A stretch of DNA of 64,000 bases from Azolla caroliniana (GCA_043228905.1 JBHGNT010000014.1:7750001-7814000), one strand, 5' to 3'; shown: positions 9,946-20,937, counted from the stretch's first letter. A program made the numbers and translations. The notes: generated from the letters alone by a model not told the origin.

Positions 9946-10403
9946 TGTAAAGAATCGGATATGATTCTCGTGCAGCGGGAGAGATGTGTGTTATGTGCAT
10001 GTGTGAGAGGAAAGAGATGAGTGAAGAGAAAACACAAGATAGATTGGATAGAATGGAAAATAGAATACTCAAGAAGAAGGTGTATATTCACAAGGAGAAT
10101 ATGAGATATAGTAGCATTACAAGGAGTCACAACCGATGTAGTATGAGGTAGGAGGAGGGTGTTTTATATATAGTCACCCTCTCTCTTCATTAACTAACTA
10201 TAGCAACCACTCTCTATTGGGGAATGTGAAGATTCATTAGTCATGGGGAATATGAAACTCATTAGTTATGTGTCATAGAATATGATTCTATGACACATAG
10301 TTAGTGTGTAGAGAGTAGTGGTGTAACTTTTGACCTTTGAGTGCTCATAGATTCTCAAAGGGTGTGTTCACACACAATGTTAGGTTGATCTTGATTCTCA
10401 ACA
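9946..10403 (-). repeat. 3' LTR of split copia, family C
   Basis: On the minus strand it starts TGTTGAGAATCAAG and ends near TTCTTTACA. It is homologous to the LTRs at 38198-38642 and 43139-43361. It includes a 15 bp perfect hairpin (10267-10281 with 10285-10299) and a TATA-like ATATATAAAAC on the minus strand near 10165. The adjoining minus-strand polypurine tract reads CTTGAGGGGGCG. Later insertions have scattered the rest of this element across 10404-33443. Confidence 0.88.
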
Positions 10404-10473
10404 CGCCCCCTCAAGCTCAACTCAGGCCGGTTCCTTTCGGTTGATGTTCGCTTCTTCTTTGGCTGGTATCCGG
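10404..10473 (-). pseudogene. Split copia: polypurine tract and 3' end of pol
   Basis: This short piece lines up, reversed, with 43070-43138 of the family C element at 38198-43361. It continues at 16262 after the copia insertion, with the TCCGG duplication marking the join. Confidence 0.85.
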
Positions 10474-10893
10474 TGTTGAGTAACAAGCTCAACATTGGGT
10501 GCGTAATACGGCGCATAACCTAGTGCGTAGACTGGACGTGCAAGTTAGTACGCATAACTTGGTCGTATCGGTGCGTAAACCGAAAGGCCGTTAGAGAGAT
10601 ATTCCTAGTAAGTAATAATTTTGGGAGTGAGTGTCGAGGCTCATTTATGAGCAGTCAAGTACTGTCAGTACTTGTGTCAACCCGATAGTCTGGGCTTATA
10701 TAAAAGGTGCTCACTAAGCACGAAGAATGTACAGAGCGTCATTATTTTGAAATAGAACTGAGTTGTCTGCTCTGTCTCTGTCTCTGTCTCTGTCTCTCCA
10801 TCTCCATCTCCATCTCTGTATTTTCTACGTTTTACCGAATTGTCTTATTTCCGAACTGTGTACTCTGTGCTTACGCACACATATTCTTTTACA
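10474..10893 (+). repeat. 5' LTR of copia 10474-16256
   Basis: Runs TGTTGAGTAACA to TTCTTTTACA. A TATA-like box (TTATATAAAAGG) lies near 10697. A CTCTGT/CTCCAT microsatellite at 10768-10816 is longer than in the 3' copy. Confidence 0.96.
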
Positions 10894-10905
10894 TGGTATC
10901 AGAGC
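10894..10905 (+). promoter_or_regulatory. Primer-binding site of copia 10474-16256
   Basis: TGGTATCAGAGC directly follows the 5' LTR and matches initiator tRNA-Met. Confidence 0.95.
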
Positions 10906-11005
10906 GTGAGGGTTGAAGTCCTCTGCAGCCGACAAGAAAAGCTTGCGACAAAACAAAGTTGAAGTTGTTCTTCGTTTTTTTTTCGAAAAAGAAAAAGATA
11001 GCAAT

Positions 11006-11990
11006 ATGGATAGAGGTATGGGAAGCTCGCTACCGATTGAGAAGCTCGACAGGAGCAACTACGCATCTTGGTCGTACAAGATGCACCAGTACTTGCTCGG
11101 TCACGTCTACTAGAGTTATGTCGAAGGAGCTAATGATGTAGCACCTGATTCGACACAGAGAGATTTTTCGGCTTGGGAACAAGCGGCAAGCAGAGTTCTC
11201 TACTGCTTTGCATCCTGTGTGAGCGACCAACTATTGAGCTATATTCAGGATGCTAAGACGCCAAAGGACGCGTGGGTGAATCTCAAAAAGATTTTTGCCT
11301 CAAGCACAACGGCCAGGAAGCTGTAGCTTAGGCAGGAGCTCAACAATGTCTGGCAGAAAGATCTGTCTGTGGTTGATTACATGACCCGAATCAAGGAAAT
11401 CTGCGATTCTCTCGCCTCCATCAACGTGAACGTTGAGGAGGATGAAATGGTGTAGGTTTTCCTTGGTGGGATTGCATCTAGGTTCGGAGCCTTCCGAACG
11501 GCGGTCTGTACGAGGGAGAATACGCCTTCGTTCTTCGAGCTTTAGTCAATGTTGCTCGTTGAGGAAAATCACGCGAGTGCGTCGACGAGTACGCACACCG
11601 ACGACAAGATGCTTTACATGGAGGAAGATAGGCCTCATGGTCGTGGTGGACGAGGCAGATTGACGCGCAATGGAGGCAGTCGACAAGAGTAGAACAAGCC
11701 GCATAATCGAAATGCCGACAGTAGTTCCGGACCCTCCACAAGTAGGGGGAGTCTTGGCGGCGCCGAGAGCCGGCAAGAAAAGGCCGTGTCGGAATGTTGG
11801 TACTGTGGCAAGAAAGGCCACAAGGAGAGCGAGTGCTGGAAAAAGAGAGCCGATTCAGACAAAGTCGGATCGAGCCTAAGAAATGCAGAGAGGCGTCAGA
11901 GATCGCACTACGCAGAAGGCTCTGAACGAGCCGAAAACAAATTGGGTCCAGCCTTCGTAATGAAGCATAAGGCCAATTTTATGGCTGCGA
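11006..11990 (+). pseudogene. Copia gag with CCHC zinc knuckle
   Basis: The ATG at 11006 lies 100 bases after the primer site and starts a frame with KLDRSNYASWSYKMHQYL. It continues through KTPKDAW, the ENTPSFFEL block near 11520 and the knuckle CWYCGKKGHKESEC at 11793-11834. In-frame TAG stops lie near 11111, 11324, 11452, 11543 and 11690. At three of these relatives have Gln (the RKLQL, VQ and LQSML blocks). The knuckle binds element RNA. The protein would build cytoplasmic particles; as it stands it cannot be made without suppression. Confidence 0.92.
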
Positions 11991-13610
11991 ACACCTCAAA
12001 ATCGAGCTAGGTGTGGTATGTTGATTCCGGAGCGTCAAATCATATGATGAGTCACGAGGAATGGTTGTCGTACTTGGAGAAACTGGAATCGCAAGGAGTG
12101 GTCGAAACGGGAGACGACACTCCGCATACCATCAAACATGTCGGCGAAGTTCCCCTCAGCCACGTCGGGCCGAAAGGGAAGCTCATGAACGTGTTGTAGG
12201 TCCTGACAATAACGAAGAACTTGGTGTCGGTCGGTCAGATCGTCGACCAGGGAATGCAGGTTCAATTCACGCATCTCGGCTGCTTCATAGAAGAGGAAGG
12301 CAAAGTAATCGCGCAAGGGCGCTGTGAAGGGAGGATGTTTATCCTCGAAACTAACAATGTGGGCACTGCTATGTTTGCGAAAGGGCAGAAGGTCGTGTCG
12401 AACATCGACCTATGGCATAAGCAGTTTGGCCACGTAAATTTCTCACAGCTTCGTGAGATGTAGACGAAGAATATTGTTTTCGGCTTGCCGAAATTCCAGG
12501 GCCGTAATGGCCAAGTCTGTGAAGCCTATCAGATGGGAAAACAACACCGACTTCCATTCCCCAATGAGTGTAATCGTAGTTGAAGTCCGCTGGATTTAAT
12601 CCATTAAGATGTGTGGGGACCGGCACAGAACGTGAGTCTCGGTGGGAGCCCTTACTTTGTAACCTTCATCGACGACTTCACTCGACACACATGGGTATGC
12701 ACGATCGCGAAGAAGAGCGAAGTTTTCGCATGTTTCCTGAAGGTGAAGAGCCTTGCGGAAAGAGAAACAGGGTGTAAGATCAAATGCCTACAGTCCAATG
12801 GCGGGAAGGAGTACTTCTCTGACCAGTTCACACGTTATCTAGAAAAGGAGGGAATTCGACGCGAATTCTCATGTAGATACACGCCGCAGCAGAACGGCGT
12901 GGCCGAGCAGAAGAATCGGACAATTGAAGAAGCGGCCAGGGCAATGCTCGAAGAGAAGCATATGCCGAAATTCTATTGGGCTGAAGCCGTGAGGACGGTT
13001 GCCTACCTATAGAATTAGACTTCTGCTAATGGAGGAGCGTCGCCACATGAGCTGTATTTCGGGAAGAAGTCGAACTTGGCACACTTGAGGATTTTCGGTA
13101 GTATTGCATATGTGCATGTGCCGAAGGAAAAGTGGAGGAAGCTGGATGCCAAAGCTGAAAAGTGCATCTTACTCGGCTATCTAGACAAGCAAAAGGGATA
13201 TAAATGTTATAACCCTCGAACAAAGGAAGTACGCATAAGTCGAGATGTCGTGTTCGACGAATCTGCTTCGTGGTACCTGCCTTCACCTTCAATACCTCAC
13301 GATTCCATTTTGAATTCTGAGGAAGAAGTCAACGAGGCTGGGATGCCTTTGCATGATGAGGAAATCGGAGCTCTGAGAGAGAGTCTGATCTCATTTCGGC
13401 TAAGTGGGCCGAATGAAGGGTTGAGCCGAAATGATCAACCTATTGAACAGACGACGAGTAGTGGAGACTCGGCGGTGATGTCCCCGCGTAAAGAACCGAG
13501 GAGACGGTTTACGCATAAAGAGAAGGGCAAGAAGAAAATGCCAGAATACGACTTTGGCAGTGCCAAGTCAGATCGGAGCGAGTTTGAGTATGGGCAAACT
13601 GAAAAGGAAC
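11991..13610 (+). pseudogene. Copia protease and integrase
   Basis: The protease active site VDSGA is at 12019-12033. The integrase zinc domain shows WHKQFGHVN near 12412 and CEAYQMGK near 12520, where the second Cys of the CxxC pair has become Tyr. The core has DVWGP near 12609, FIDDFTRHTW near 12667, and QNGVAEQKN near 12888 carrying the third acidic residue. The RIFGSIAYVHVP block is at 13090. TAG stops at about 12008, 12197, 12461, 13012 and 13018 break the frame, as do TGA and TAA near 12579-12606. At 12461, 13012 and 13018 Gln stands in homologues. The 3' part is a hydrophilic linker to RT. Confidence 0.92.
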
Positions 13611-15600
13611 CTCCACGAAAGAGGTCGACAGTAGCCGCAAAGGTCGTGAATTCGGGTAATCATGAATTACGCCGATCTACGTGGCTCAAGAACCCCGTAA
13701 AGAGATACGGGTATAATGAGTACATGGCACACCATTACGCATACATGACGCGAGTGGCGGAAATGCGTGAGCCGAAGAGCCACGCAAAAGCAGTGAAGGA
13801 CGCAAATTGCTGTGCCGCAATGGAGGAAGAGATGCGCGCATTGGCAAAGAATGAAACCTGAGACCTACTTGACGCACCGAAGGGTGTGAAGCTGATCAGA
13901 TGTAGGTGGGTGTACAAGGTCAAGTATACCACCGACGGCTCGGTCAACCGATACAAGGCTCGGTTAGTAGCGAAAGGCTACCCGCAACAACACGACATCG
14001 ACTACGATGAGACGTTTGCCCCGGTCGCAAAGATGACGACCGTCCATGTTTTGCTTGCGGTAGCTGCGGCGAAGGGGTGTCATTTACATCAGATGGATGT
14101 CAAGAATGTGTTCCTGCAAGGTGAGCTTGAGGAACAAGTGTACATGGTACAACCCCCTAGATTTCTATCCGAACAAAACACCTCGGCAATTTGCCGACTG
14201 AAGAAGTCACTACAGACTTAAGCAAGCCCCGCGAGCCTGGAACGGGAAGATTACGAACAGTTGCATAGGATGGGGTTTACGACGTCGAAATCGGACTCTT
14301 CACTATTTGTTCAGCAAGATCCATATGGACCAGTAAGTCTTATACTTTATGTTGATGATTAAGTCATCGCCGGTGCCAACCTGGATGAAATCCACCACAT
14401 AAAGTCTCAACTTGTGGCATCATTCGACATGAAGGATCTTGGAGACCTTCATTACTTCCTCGGGATTGAAGTGATCTGTATCCTCGAAGGCATATTGATA
14501 AGACAACGTCATTACACATTGAATATGCTCTTCAAGTTCGGCATGGCAACCTATAAGCCCATCTCAACCCCTCTTGACAGAAATGTAAAGCTTCGCCGAG
14601 ATTCAAGAAAGGTGTGCAACCCGACACGGTTTCGAAAAATTGTCGGAAGCCTCATCTATTTGACGATTACTCGGCCAGATCTCAGCTACCCGGTTGGCTT
14701 AATCAGTCAATTTATGTCGCAACCTATGGCCGAACACTTTCAGTGTGTGCAAAGGATATTGCGATATGTTAGCGGCACGAAAGACATGGCATTGCTGTAT
14801 CAGGCAAGCGTAGCTGAACAATTGGTTGGCTACACGTATGCCAATTGGGCCAGAAACGCCAATGATCATAGATCCACATTCGGATATGCCTTCTCCTTAG
14901 GAAGTGCAGCGATCGCGTCGAGCAGCAAAAAGCAGTCGACAGTGGCATTGTTGAGCACGGAGGCTGAATATCAAGGGGCGATTATCGCTATGTGTGAAGT
15001 CGTTTGGCTGAAACAACTATTACGGGATTTGCATGTAGAGGTGTCTAATTCGACGACGATCTATTGCGACAATCTCAATAGTATCCACCTTGCGAAAAAC
15101 CCCATGTTCCACACCCGGACCAAGCACATTGAGGTGCATTACCATTTTTTCCACAAGCGGGTCCTTTTAGGTGAAGTCGAACTAGTGTATGTTACAACAG
15201 ATCGGCAGGTTGACGACATCTTCATTAAGCCTCTTGGTCTTGACAAGTTACGGCATTTCTTAAGTGAGCTAGGACTGCGTCACCTCGACACGCCGAACTT
15301 GAGGAGGAGAAAGGAAGAACAGGAACAAGAGCATGAAAGGAGTAGAGGTGCTCATCACGGCGGAAGTAACCGTGACGCGGAATCGGATGAAGAATTCGAT
15401 TTCGGGCTAGCTGAAGAAGCTGAAGAAAAGAACAAGGGCCATAACCGTAGGGAAGAACCGAGGATAGCCAAATCATGGGGAGATACAACCAAGAAGGGCA
15501 TAAAGGCCAAGACTAAGATGTGGTCTGATGTAGTCAAAGGCCTAAAGAGAGGAGACGAATTGGAGACAACCAATTCGGATGAGCGCGGATTTGAATAAGA
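13611..15600 (+). pseudogene. Copia RT, RNase H and C-terminal tail
   Basis: The RT starts with the YNEYMAHHYAYMTR block near 13710, then K-V-K-Y[12 protein letters not shown] near 13920, HQMDVKN near 14088 and YVDD at 14348-14359, followed by a TAA. A frameshift lies near 14215. The FDMKDLGDLHYFLGIE block is at 14426. RNase H shows YTYANWARN near 14835, STEAEY near 14955, CDN near 15067 and EVHYHF near 15131. After the DIFIKPLGLDKL block the frame runs on about 110 codons through an acidic then basic tail with WSDVVKGL at 15521-15544 before stopping at 15597. The equivalent tail occurs at 3420-4050. Confidence 0.92.
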
Positions 15601-15830
15601 AGTGTTCGATTCGGATACGCCAAATCAATTGAAGGCCAAACAGAGAAAAGGGTAGGGAAGGACGCACCAACACCGTGACAACAAGGGAGCTGAGAAGGGC
15701 CGAAAAAGCAGACAAGCCGACCGGAAGGGTCGAAGCACGCGGAATCGAACGGGTCGAGGAGCTCGAGCAAGGCGTGAACCAGAAGGAACCAGAGCGTAGA
15801 TCTGGAAGAGCGGATGGAACCTCAAGTTAA

Positions 15831-15843
15831 GCTTGAGGGGGAG
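15831..15843 (+). other. Polypurine tract of copia 10474-16256
   Basis: GCTTGAGGGGGAG abuts the 3' LTR. Confidence 0.92.
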
Positions 15844-16256
15844 TGTTGAGTAACAAGCTCAACATTGGGTGCGTAATACGGCGCGTAACCTAGTGCGTAG
15901 ACTGGACGCGCAAGTTAGTACGCATAACTTGGCCGTATCAGGCATAAACCGAAAGGCCATTAGAGAGATATTCCTCGTAAGGAATAATTTTGTGAGTGAG
16001 TGTTGAGGCTCATTTATGAGCAATCAAGTACTGTCAGTACTTGTGTCAGCTCGATAGTTAGGGCTTGTATAAAAGGTGCTCACTAAGCACGAAGAATGTA
16101 CAGAGCGTCATTATTTTGAAATAGAACTGAGTTGTTTGCTCTGTCTCTCCATCTCCATCTCCATCTCTGTGTTTTCTACGTTTTACCGAACTGTCTTATT
16201 TCTGAACTGTGTACTCTGTGTTTACGCACACGCTTCCGCACACATATTCTTTTACA
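15844..16256 (+). repeat. 3' LTR of copia 10474-16256
   Basis: Matches 10474-10893 end to end, with a shorter microsatellite and an extra CGCTTCCGCACA-like segment near the 3' end. TCCGG follows. Confidence 0.96.
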
Positions 16257-16261
16257 TCCGG

Positions 16262-16892
16262 TTCAGACGATCTCCGATGTCTACTTCGGTTGGTACCCGG
16301 TTTGGGCGGTATACGGTTCTCTCTTGTACTCCCCCTCAAGCTTGGCAATTCAGGGATCATCAATCCAAGCTTTGACATGAATTGCCGAAGCTTGTCGGAT
16401 CCTAGGGCCTTGGTGAAGATGTCAGTTGTCTGAAGATTCGTGTTGATGTGTTGAAGGCCAACATCTTCGGCCTGTATGCACTCTTGAATGAAGTGATAGT
16501 GTACTTAGATATGCTTTGTGCGTGCGTGGAACACCGCGTTCCAAGGCAGATAAATATTGCTCATGTTGTCACAGTAAAGGGGAGTCAGATACTTAATGGG
16601 AATGCCCAAATCCTTCAACATCCTCTTGAGCCATACAACTTCACATGCAGCCATGCTTGTGCCCCTGTATTCAGCCTCTGTGCTCGAAAGAGCAACAATT
16701 GGTTGCTTCTTGCTACTCTGCTGCCGAGGGAGAAAATGAATCCGGAGGTCGATCGTCAATCGGCTCTGTAGCCGGCTCAGTCGGCATCTGTGTACCCTTT
16801 GAGTCGAATTGGTGTGGTCGATTCGTAGAGAATACCACAAATTGTTGTGCCGCTCACATATCGTAATACTCGCTTAGCTCAATCCTGTGAAA
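16262..16892 (-). pseudogene. Split copia: RNase H fragment
   Basis: Minus-strand continuation of the element begun at 9946. It contains STEAEYRG near 16680, the VVWLKRMLKDLGIP block near 16630, YCDNMSNIYL near 16570 and FHARTKHI near 16520. The family C copy at 42506-42934 is homologous. It ends where a truncated copia LTR is inserted at 16893. Confidence 0.9.
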
Positions 16893-17250
16893 TGTTACGT
16901 GCGGAAGCTATATGAAACATAGAATACCAACATGGAAAAAAAGGTTTAATAGGGAGCTTAAGACACGATGTACACAAGAGAGACAGAGAGAGAATTAACA
17001 CATAGAAAAACTAAATTCAAATAATGTGTAAACTCTGTACATAGGATGTGCTCAGAGAGCACTTTTATACAAGTCCATACGGATTGATAAAGTACTGACA
17101 CGTAGTTCAATGCTCATAACTGAGCTCCTACACTAACTCCCAAATATATTCCCTCGCGGAATATCTGTTCAACGGCTTCCTGGTTTCCGCACTGATCCGG
17201 TTCTCGGCTTGCATAGCCGATTCGGCCAATGTTGAGCTTGTATGTCAACA
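16893..17250 (-). repeat. 3' LTR of truncated copia 16893-20221
   Basis: On the minus strand it runs TGTTGACATACAAGC to CGTAACA. Its start resembles the LTR of the element at 10474. The following minus-strand polypurine tract reads AGCTTGAGGGGGAT (17251-17264). Confidence 0.88.
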
Positions 17251-17485
17251 ATCCCCCTCAAGCTCAACTTGAGACTCTTCCGGTCCTTCGCTCCGGTTTC
17301 TCTTGACTTCACGCCTCGCTCACGCTCCTCGACCCATTTGATTCTGCGTGCCTCGACCCTTACGGTCGGGCTTGTCTACTAGTGTGGCCTTTTCCAGCTC
17401 CCTTGCTGTCACGGTCTTGGCGCCTCTTCTGCTGCCCTTTCTTCCGCTTGTCCTTCAGTTGATTCGGCATCTCCGAATCAAACAT

Positions 17486-18040
17486 TCAAGCCGAATCGGC
17501 TGCCTTTGATTTGTCTCCGCTTTTGTCCAAATTAGCTGTCTCCAATTTGTCCTCAATGTTGGCCTTCTCGCCCTTGTTGGCTTCATCTCCCCCATGATTG
17601 GCTGGCAACTTGTCTAGACCAAGGGGCTTGGTGAAGATGTCGGCGTTCTGCCGATCCGTCGGAACATATTGAAGTTTGACTTCACCAGAGAGGACACGCT
17701 CGCGGACAAAGTGGTGGTGCACCTCAATGTGCTTAGTCCAGGCATGGAAGATGGGGTTCTTCGCAAGCTGTATGCTGCTGATGTTGTCGTAGTAGATCTT
17801 CATCAAACCGGACACCTCCACTTGCGGATCCTTAAGTAGCCGCTTCAGCCATATGCCTTTGCATGTTGTGACAACCGCTCCTCGATACTCGACCTCGGTG
17901 CTCAACAGTGCAATTATCGGCTGCTTCTTGCTACTCCACGCGATCGCGGCGCTCCCAAAGGAGAACGCGAATCCGGATGTGGATCGGCGACCACCAGTGT
18001 TTTCGGCCTAGTCGACATCTGTATAACTGACTAGCTGCGC
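17486..18040 (-). pseudogene. Copia RNase H fragment
   Basis: Minus strand. Shows STEVEYRG near 17900, the IWLKRLLKDPQVEV block, YYDNISSIQLAKNP near 17780, HTK/WTKHIEVHHHFVRERVL near 17715 and ADIFTKPLGLDKL near 17625. A short Lys/Asp-rich tail follows. The start of RNase H near 18015 has a TAG where relatives have Trp (YTDAEWAG block). It belongs to the element at 16893-20221. Confidence 0.88.
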
Positions 18041-18049
18041 GGCAGCACC

Positions 18050-19175
18050 GGTCCAATATAGTAGCCCCCGGTCCTTAGTGCCACTGACGTACCTGAGTAC
18101 GCGTTGCGCGCACTGAAGGTGCTCCTCGGTTGGCCGCGCCATTTACTGACTAATCAAGCCGACTGGGTAATTGAGGTCCGGCTAGGTGATAGTCAAGTAT
18201 ATGAGGCTTCCGACAATTTGTCGGAACCTTTTCGAGTTGCAGAACTTTCCGGAGTCGGGGCGAAGCTTCATGGTTCTGTCCAGAGGAGTTGAGGTGGACT
18301 TACAATCTGCCATCCCGAACTTGAAGAGCATACTCAGCAGTAATGCCGTTGGCTGATGAGTATGCGTTCGGGGGTTCGGATCACTTTGATCCCGAGAAAG
18401 TAATGAAGGTCCCCCAAGTCCTTCATATCAAATGATGCCGCAAGCTGGAGCTTTACGCGGTCAATTTCATCTAAGTCGACGCCGGCGATGACCAAGTCAT
18501 CAACATAAAGTAAAATACTAACCAACCCAAGTCGACCTTGCCGGACGAACAATGAAGAGTCCGATTTAGACGTCTCAAATCCCATCCGACGCAGTCCATG
18601 CGGGATCTTCGCGTTCCAGGCACGCGGGGCTTGTTTTAGTCCGTAAAGCGACTTCTTCAACCGGCACACCGCCGAAGTGTTCATTTCGGAGTGAAATCTG
18701 GGGGGTTGTACCATGTACACTTGTTCCTCAAGCTCGCCTTGCAGGAACGCATTCTTTACATCCATCTGATGTAAGTGCCACCCCTTCGTCGCAGCTACCG
18801 CAAGAAAAACACGGATTGTCGTCATCTTCGCGACCGGTGCAAACGTCTCATCATAATCAATGATGTGTTGCTGCGTGTAGCCTTTTGCTACTAACCGAGC
18901 CTTGTATCGGTTGACCGAGCCGTCGGTGTTGTACTTGACCTTGTACACCCACCTGCATCCAATCGGCTTTACACCCTTGGGGGCGTCAACTAGGTCCCAG
19001 GTTTCATTCTCCGCAAGTACGTTCATCTCTTCCTCCATGGCGGCATGCCAATTTGCATCCTTTGCTGCTTCTGTGTAGCTCTCCGGCTCACACACTTCCG
19101 CTACACGTGTCATGTACGCATAGTGATGCGCCATGTACTCGTTGTATCTGAACTGCATAATAGGGTTCTTCTAGT
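18050..19175 (-). pseudogene. Copia reverse transcriptase
   Basis: The long minus-strand frame from 19158 to 18334 has the EYMAHHYAYMTRVAE lead-in, the CRWVYKVKY block near 18960, [21 protein letters not shown] near 18870, HQMDVKNAFLQGEL near 18760 and YVDD near 18505. The FDMKDLGDLHYFLGI block is at 18430. It then frameshifts near 18340 and carries on to 18050, with stops in the ISQ and LTIT blocks near 18145 and 18185. This is the longest uninterrupted RT frame among the copia copies here (about 270 codons). Confidence 0.92.
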
Positions 19176-19399
19176 AGGTAGATGGGCGTAATTGCTCATT
19201 TGCCAATATTGAGGCCGTTTTGGCCGATGCAGGCTTCGTTCTTGAAGGCCCTTCATCGTTCTTCTCAGAGTCGGATTCGCGTCGATCCAACTCGTCCGTA
19301 TTTGTGTCGTACTCCGGCATCTTCTTCTTTCCCTTTTCTTTGAGCGTAAGCTGTCTCTTCGGCTTCCTGCGCGGGGAATGCACGACCGAGTCTCCACTA

Positions 19400-20221
19400 C
19401 TCGCCGGCTCTTGATCTGACTAGTCAACCCGACTCGGTCTCTCATTCGATCCACTTAGCCGAAATGAGATCGGACTCTCTTCAAGAGTTTCGACTTTGCG
19501 CTCATCAGGGGGCATCTCAGCCTCGTGGACCTCATCTTCAAAAGTCGGATTGGAGTTGAGGTTCAGAGTCAGAGGCAAATACCAAGATGCGGACTCATCG
19601 AACACAACATCACGACTTACGCAAGCTTGTTTGGTTCGAGGGTTATAACACTTATAACCCTTCTGTTCGTCCGAGTAGCCGACCAAGATACACTTCTCGG
19701 CTTTTGCATCTAACTTCCTCCGCTTCTCCTTCAACACATGCACATACGCGATGCTACCAAAAACCCTCAAGTGTCGTAGATTCAACTTCCTTCCGGAATA
19801 CAGCTCATGTGCCGACACTTTTTCTCCGATCTGATTCTGGAAGTAGACCGCGGTTCGGACCGTAGTTCGGCCCAATAAAACTTGGGCATGCTCTTTTCTT
19901 CCAGCATTGCCCGCAGCGCTTCCACAACTGACCAATTCTTCCTTTCGGCTACGTTGTTTTGCTCCGACGTATACTTGCAACTGAATTCGCGGCGAATTCC
20001 CATTTGTTACAGATAACTGTTGAGTTGGCCGGAAAAATACTCTTTTTCGCCATCTGACCGCAGCCACTTGATCTTCCTCCCTGTTTCCCTTTCGACAAGA
20101 TTTTTGAGGTTCCCGAAACAGTCGAAGACTTCACTCTTTTTTTCGATGAGGTAGATCCATGTGTGTCGGGTGTAGTCGTCGATGAAGGATTCGAAATATC
20201 GACTCCCGCCAAAACTCATGT
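19400..20221 (-). pseudogene. Copia integrase core and linker, truncated
   Basis: Minus strand, from SFGGSRYFESFIDDYTRHTW near 20200 through LRSDGEKEYFSGQ near 20060, EQNNVAERKN near 19960 and FGSIAYVHVLKEKRRK near 19760, to a linker ending at the RT lead-in. A frameshift lies near 20000. The zinc-binding N-terminal domain is missing because of the deletion at 20221. Confidence 0.85.
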
Positions 20222-20402
20222 CCGTCATTTCGAATTTGCTATAGAGGAGGGACTGGACCTTGTTGATGTCGATGAGACTTTCACCTCCAATTACCATATC
20301 AACCATATATAGGATGATGACAATTGGGCTTTCAGAGTCGTTTCATACGTAGATGGAGTTGTCAGATTTCGACATTCAAAAGCCGATTCGATGAAGATAT
20401 TG
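20222..20402 (-). pseudogene. Split copia: RT fragment
   Basis: Minus-strand RT piece of the element that starts at 9946. A VIGGESLIDINKVQSLLYSKFEM block is read near 20300-20225 and matches 42076-42150 of the family C copy. The catalytic YVDD is degraded. It is bounded by the truncated copia on the left and an LTR-like insert on the right, and continues at 31428. Confidence 0.85.
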
Positions 20403-20439
20403 TGTTAGATATAATCAATGATCAGCCCCAAGTTGTAAA
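20403..20439. repeat. LTR-like insert, left part
   Basis: Starts TGTTAGATATAA. Together with 30859-31427 it forms a sequence with TGTTA..TAACA termini lodged in the RT of the split copia, itself split by the gypsy at 20440-30858. No target duplication was found. It is called LTR-like from its termini only. Confidence 0.45.
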
Positions 20440-20937
20440 TGTTACCCGTTCCTTTGGGTGACACCTTCGATAGACCTGAGGTTATCGGTAGCAAAGGATG
20501 TGTTACGTGAAGGCTCGTAAACAGAGGCGTCGTGAGGTAGAAAATAATTCGAGATGGAACACTAGTGAGATCTTGATAGGCGTGGACGGCACTTAATTCA
20601 GAAACACGAGAGAAAACACAGACTCATGGAGCAAGATGGGCACAATAAAAGATATGTATTAATGCGACAGCAAAAGGGTTACAGAGCGCGGCCTACGACC
20701 GGTGACCTTACAATAGTATCTAATTACGATGGAATTTGCTAGTGCTTCCGCCTATACTTTTTCTACTCCCTCTCTGAGGTACTCGACTTTGTTTAAATAA
20801 CGTTTCCCCTAATACACAGCCGAGCCGTCGGTGGCCCGTGATACTCGGACTCAGCGCTCGTTGGCGTTCTTTCCTACTCGGTTACACTACCGCCGTTTGC
20901 TAATTTCCTAATTTACATTTCTGTCCTCTTGACAACA
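20440..20937 (-). repeat. 3' LTR of gypsy 20440-30858
   Basis: On the minus strand it runs TGTTGTCAAG to GGGTAACA. A TTATTTAAAC motif on the minus strand near 20795 could serve as TATA box. The tract just upstream of it on the minus strand (GTGGCAGG) is only weakly polypurine. Confidence 0.95.

Larger units (their letters stand above)
10474..16256 (+). mobile_element. Complete-length plus-strand copia, TSD TCCGG
   Basis: LTRs at 10474-10893 and 15844-16256 are flanked by TCCGG at 10469-10473 and 16257-16261. A tRNA-Met primer site follows the left LTR and a polypurine tract precedes the right one. Gag, protease, integrase, RT and RNase H lie between in Ty1/copia order, in nearly one continuous frame broken mainly by TAG stops. 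It is inserted in another copia element of opposite strand. The LTRs differ at roughly twenty sites plus indels by hand count. Its closest relatives here are the elements at 2962, 16893 and 52118. Confidence 0.96.
16893..20221 (-). mobile_element. 5'-truncated minus-strand copia
   Basis: The 3' LTR (16893-17250), polypurine tract, RNase H, RT and part of integrase are present. Gag, protease and the 5' LTR are missing. At 20221/20222 the integrase core joins RT sequence of the older host copia. Aligned to 38198-43361, about 300 bp of the host is also missing between 16892 and 20222. One deletion spanning the element's 5' half and its flank explains this. The join lies in the shared string CATGTCCGTCAT. 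Confidence 0.9.

Noticed and set aside
11006-13020. Frequent in-frame TAG at Gln positions could mean a variant code with UAG as Gln.
   Set aside because: TAA and TGA stops, frameshifts and deletions are also present in the same elements, the LINE has mainly TGA stops, and the better preserved frames end normally. Decay by CHG deamination explains it better.
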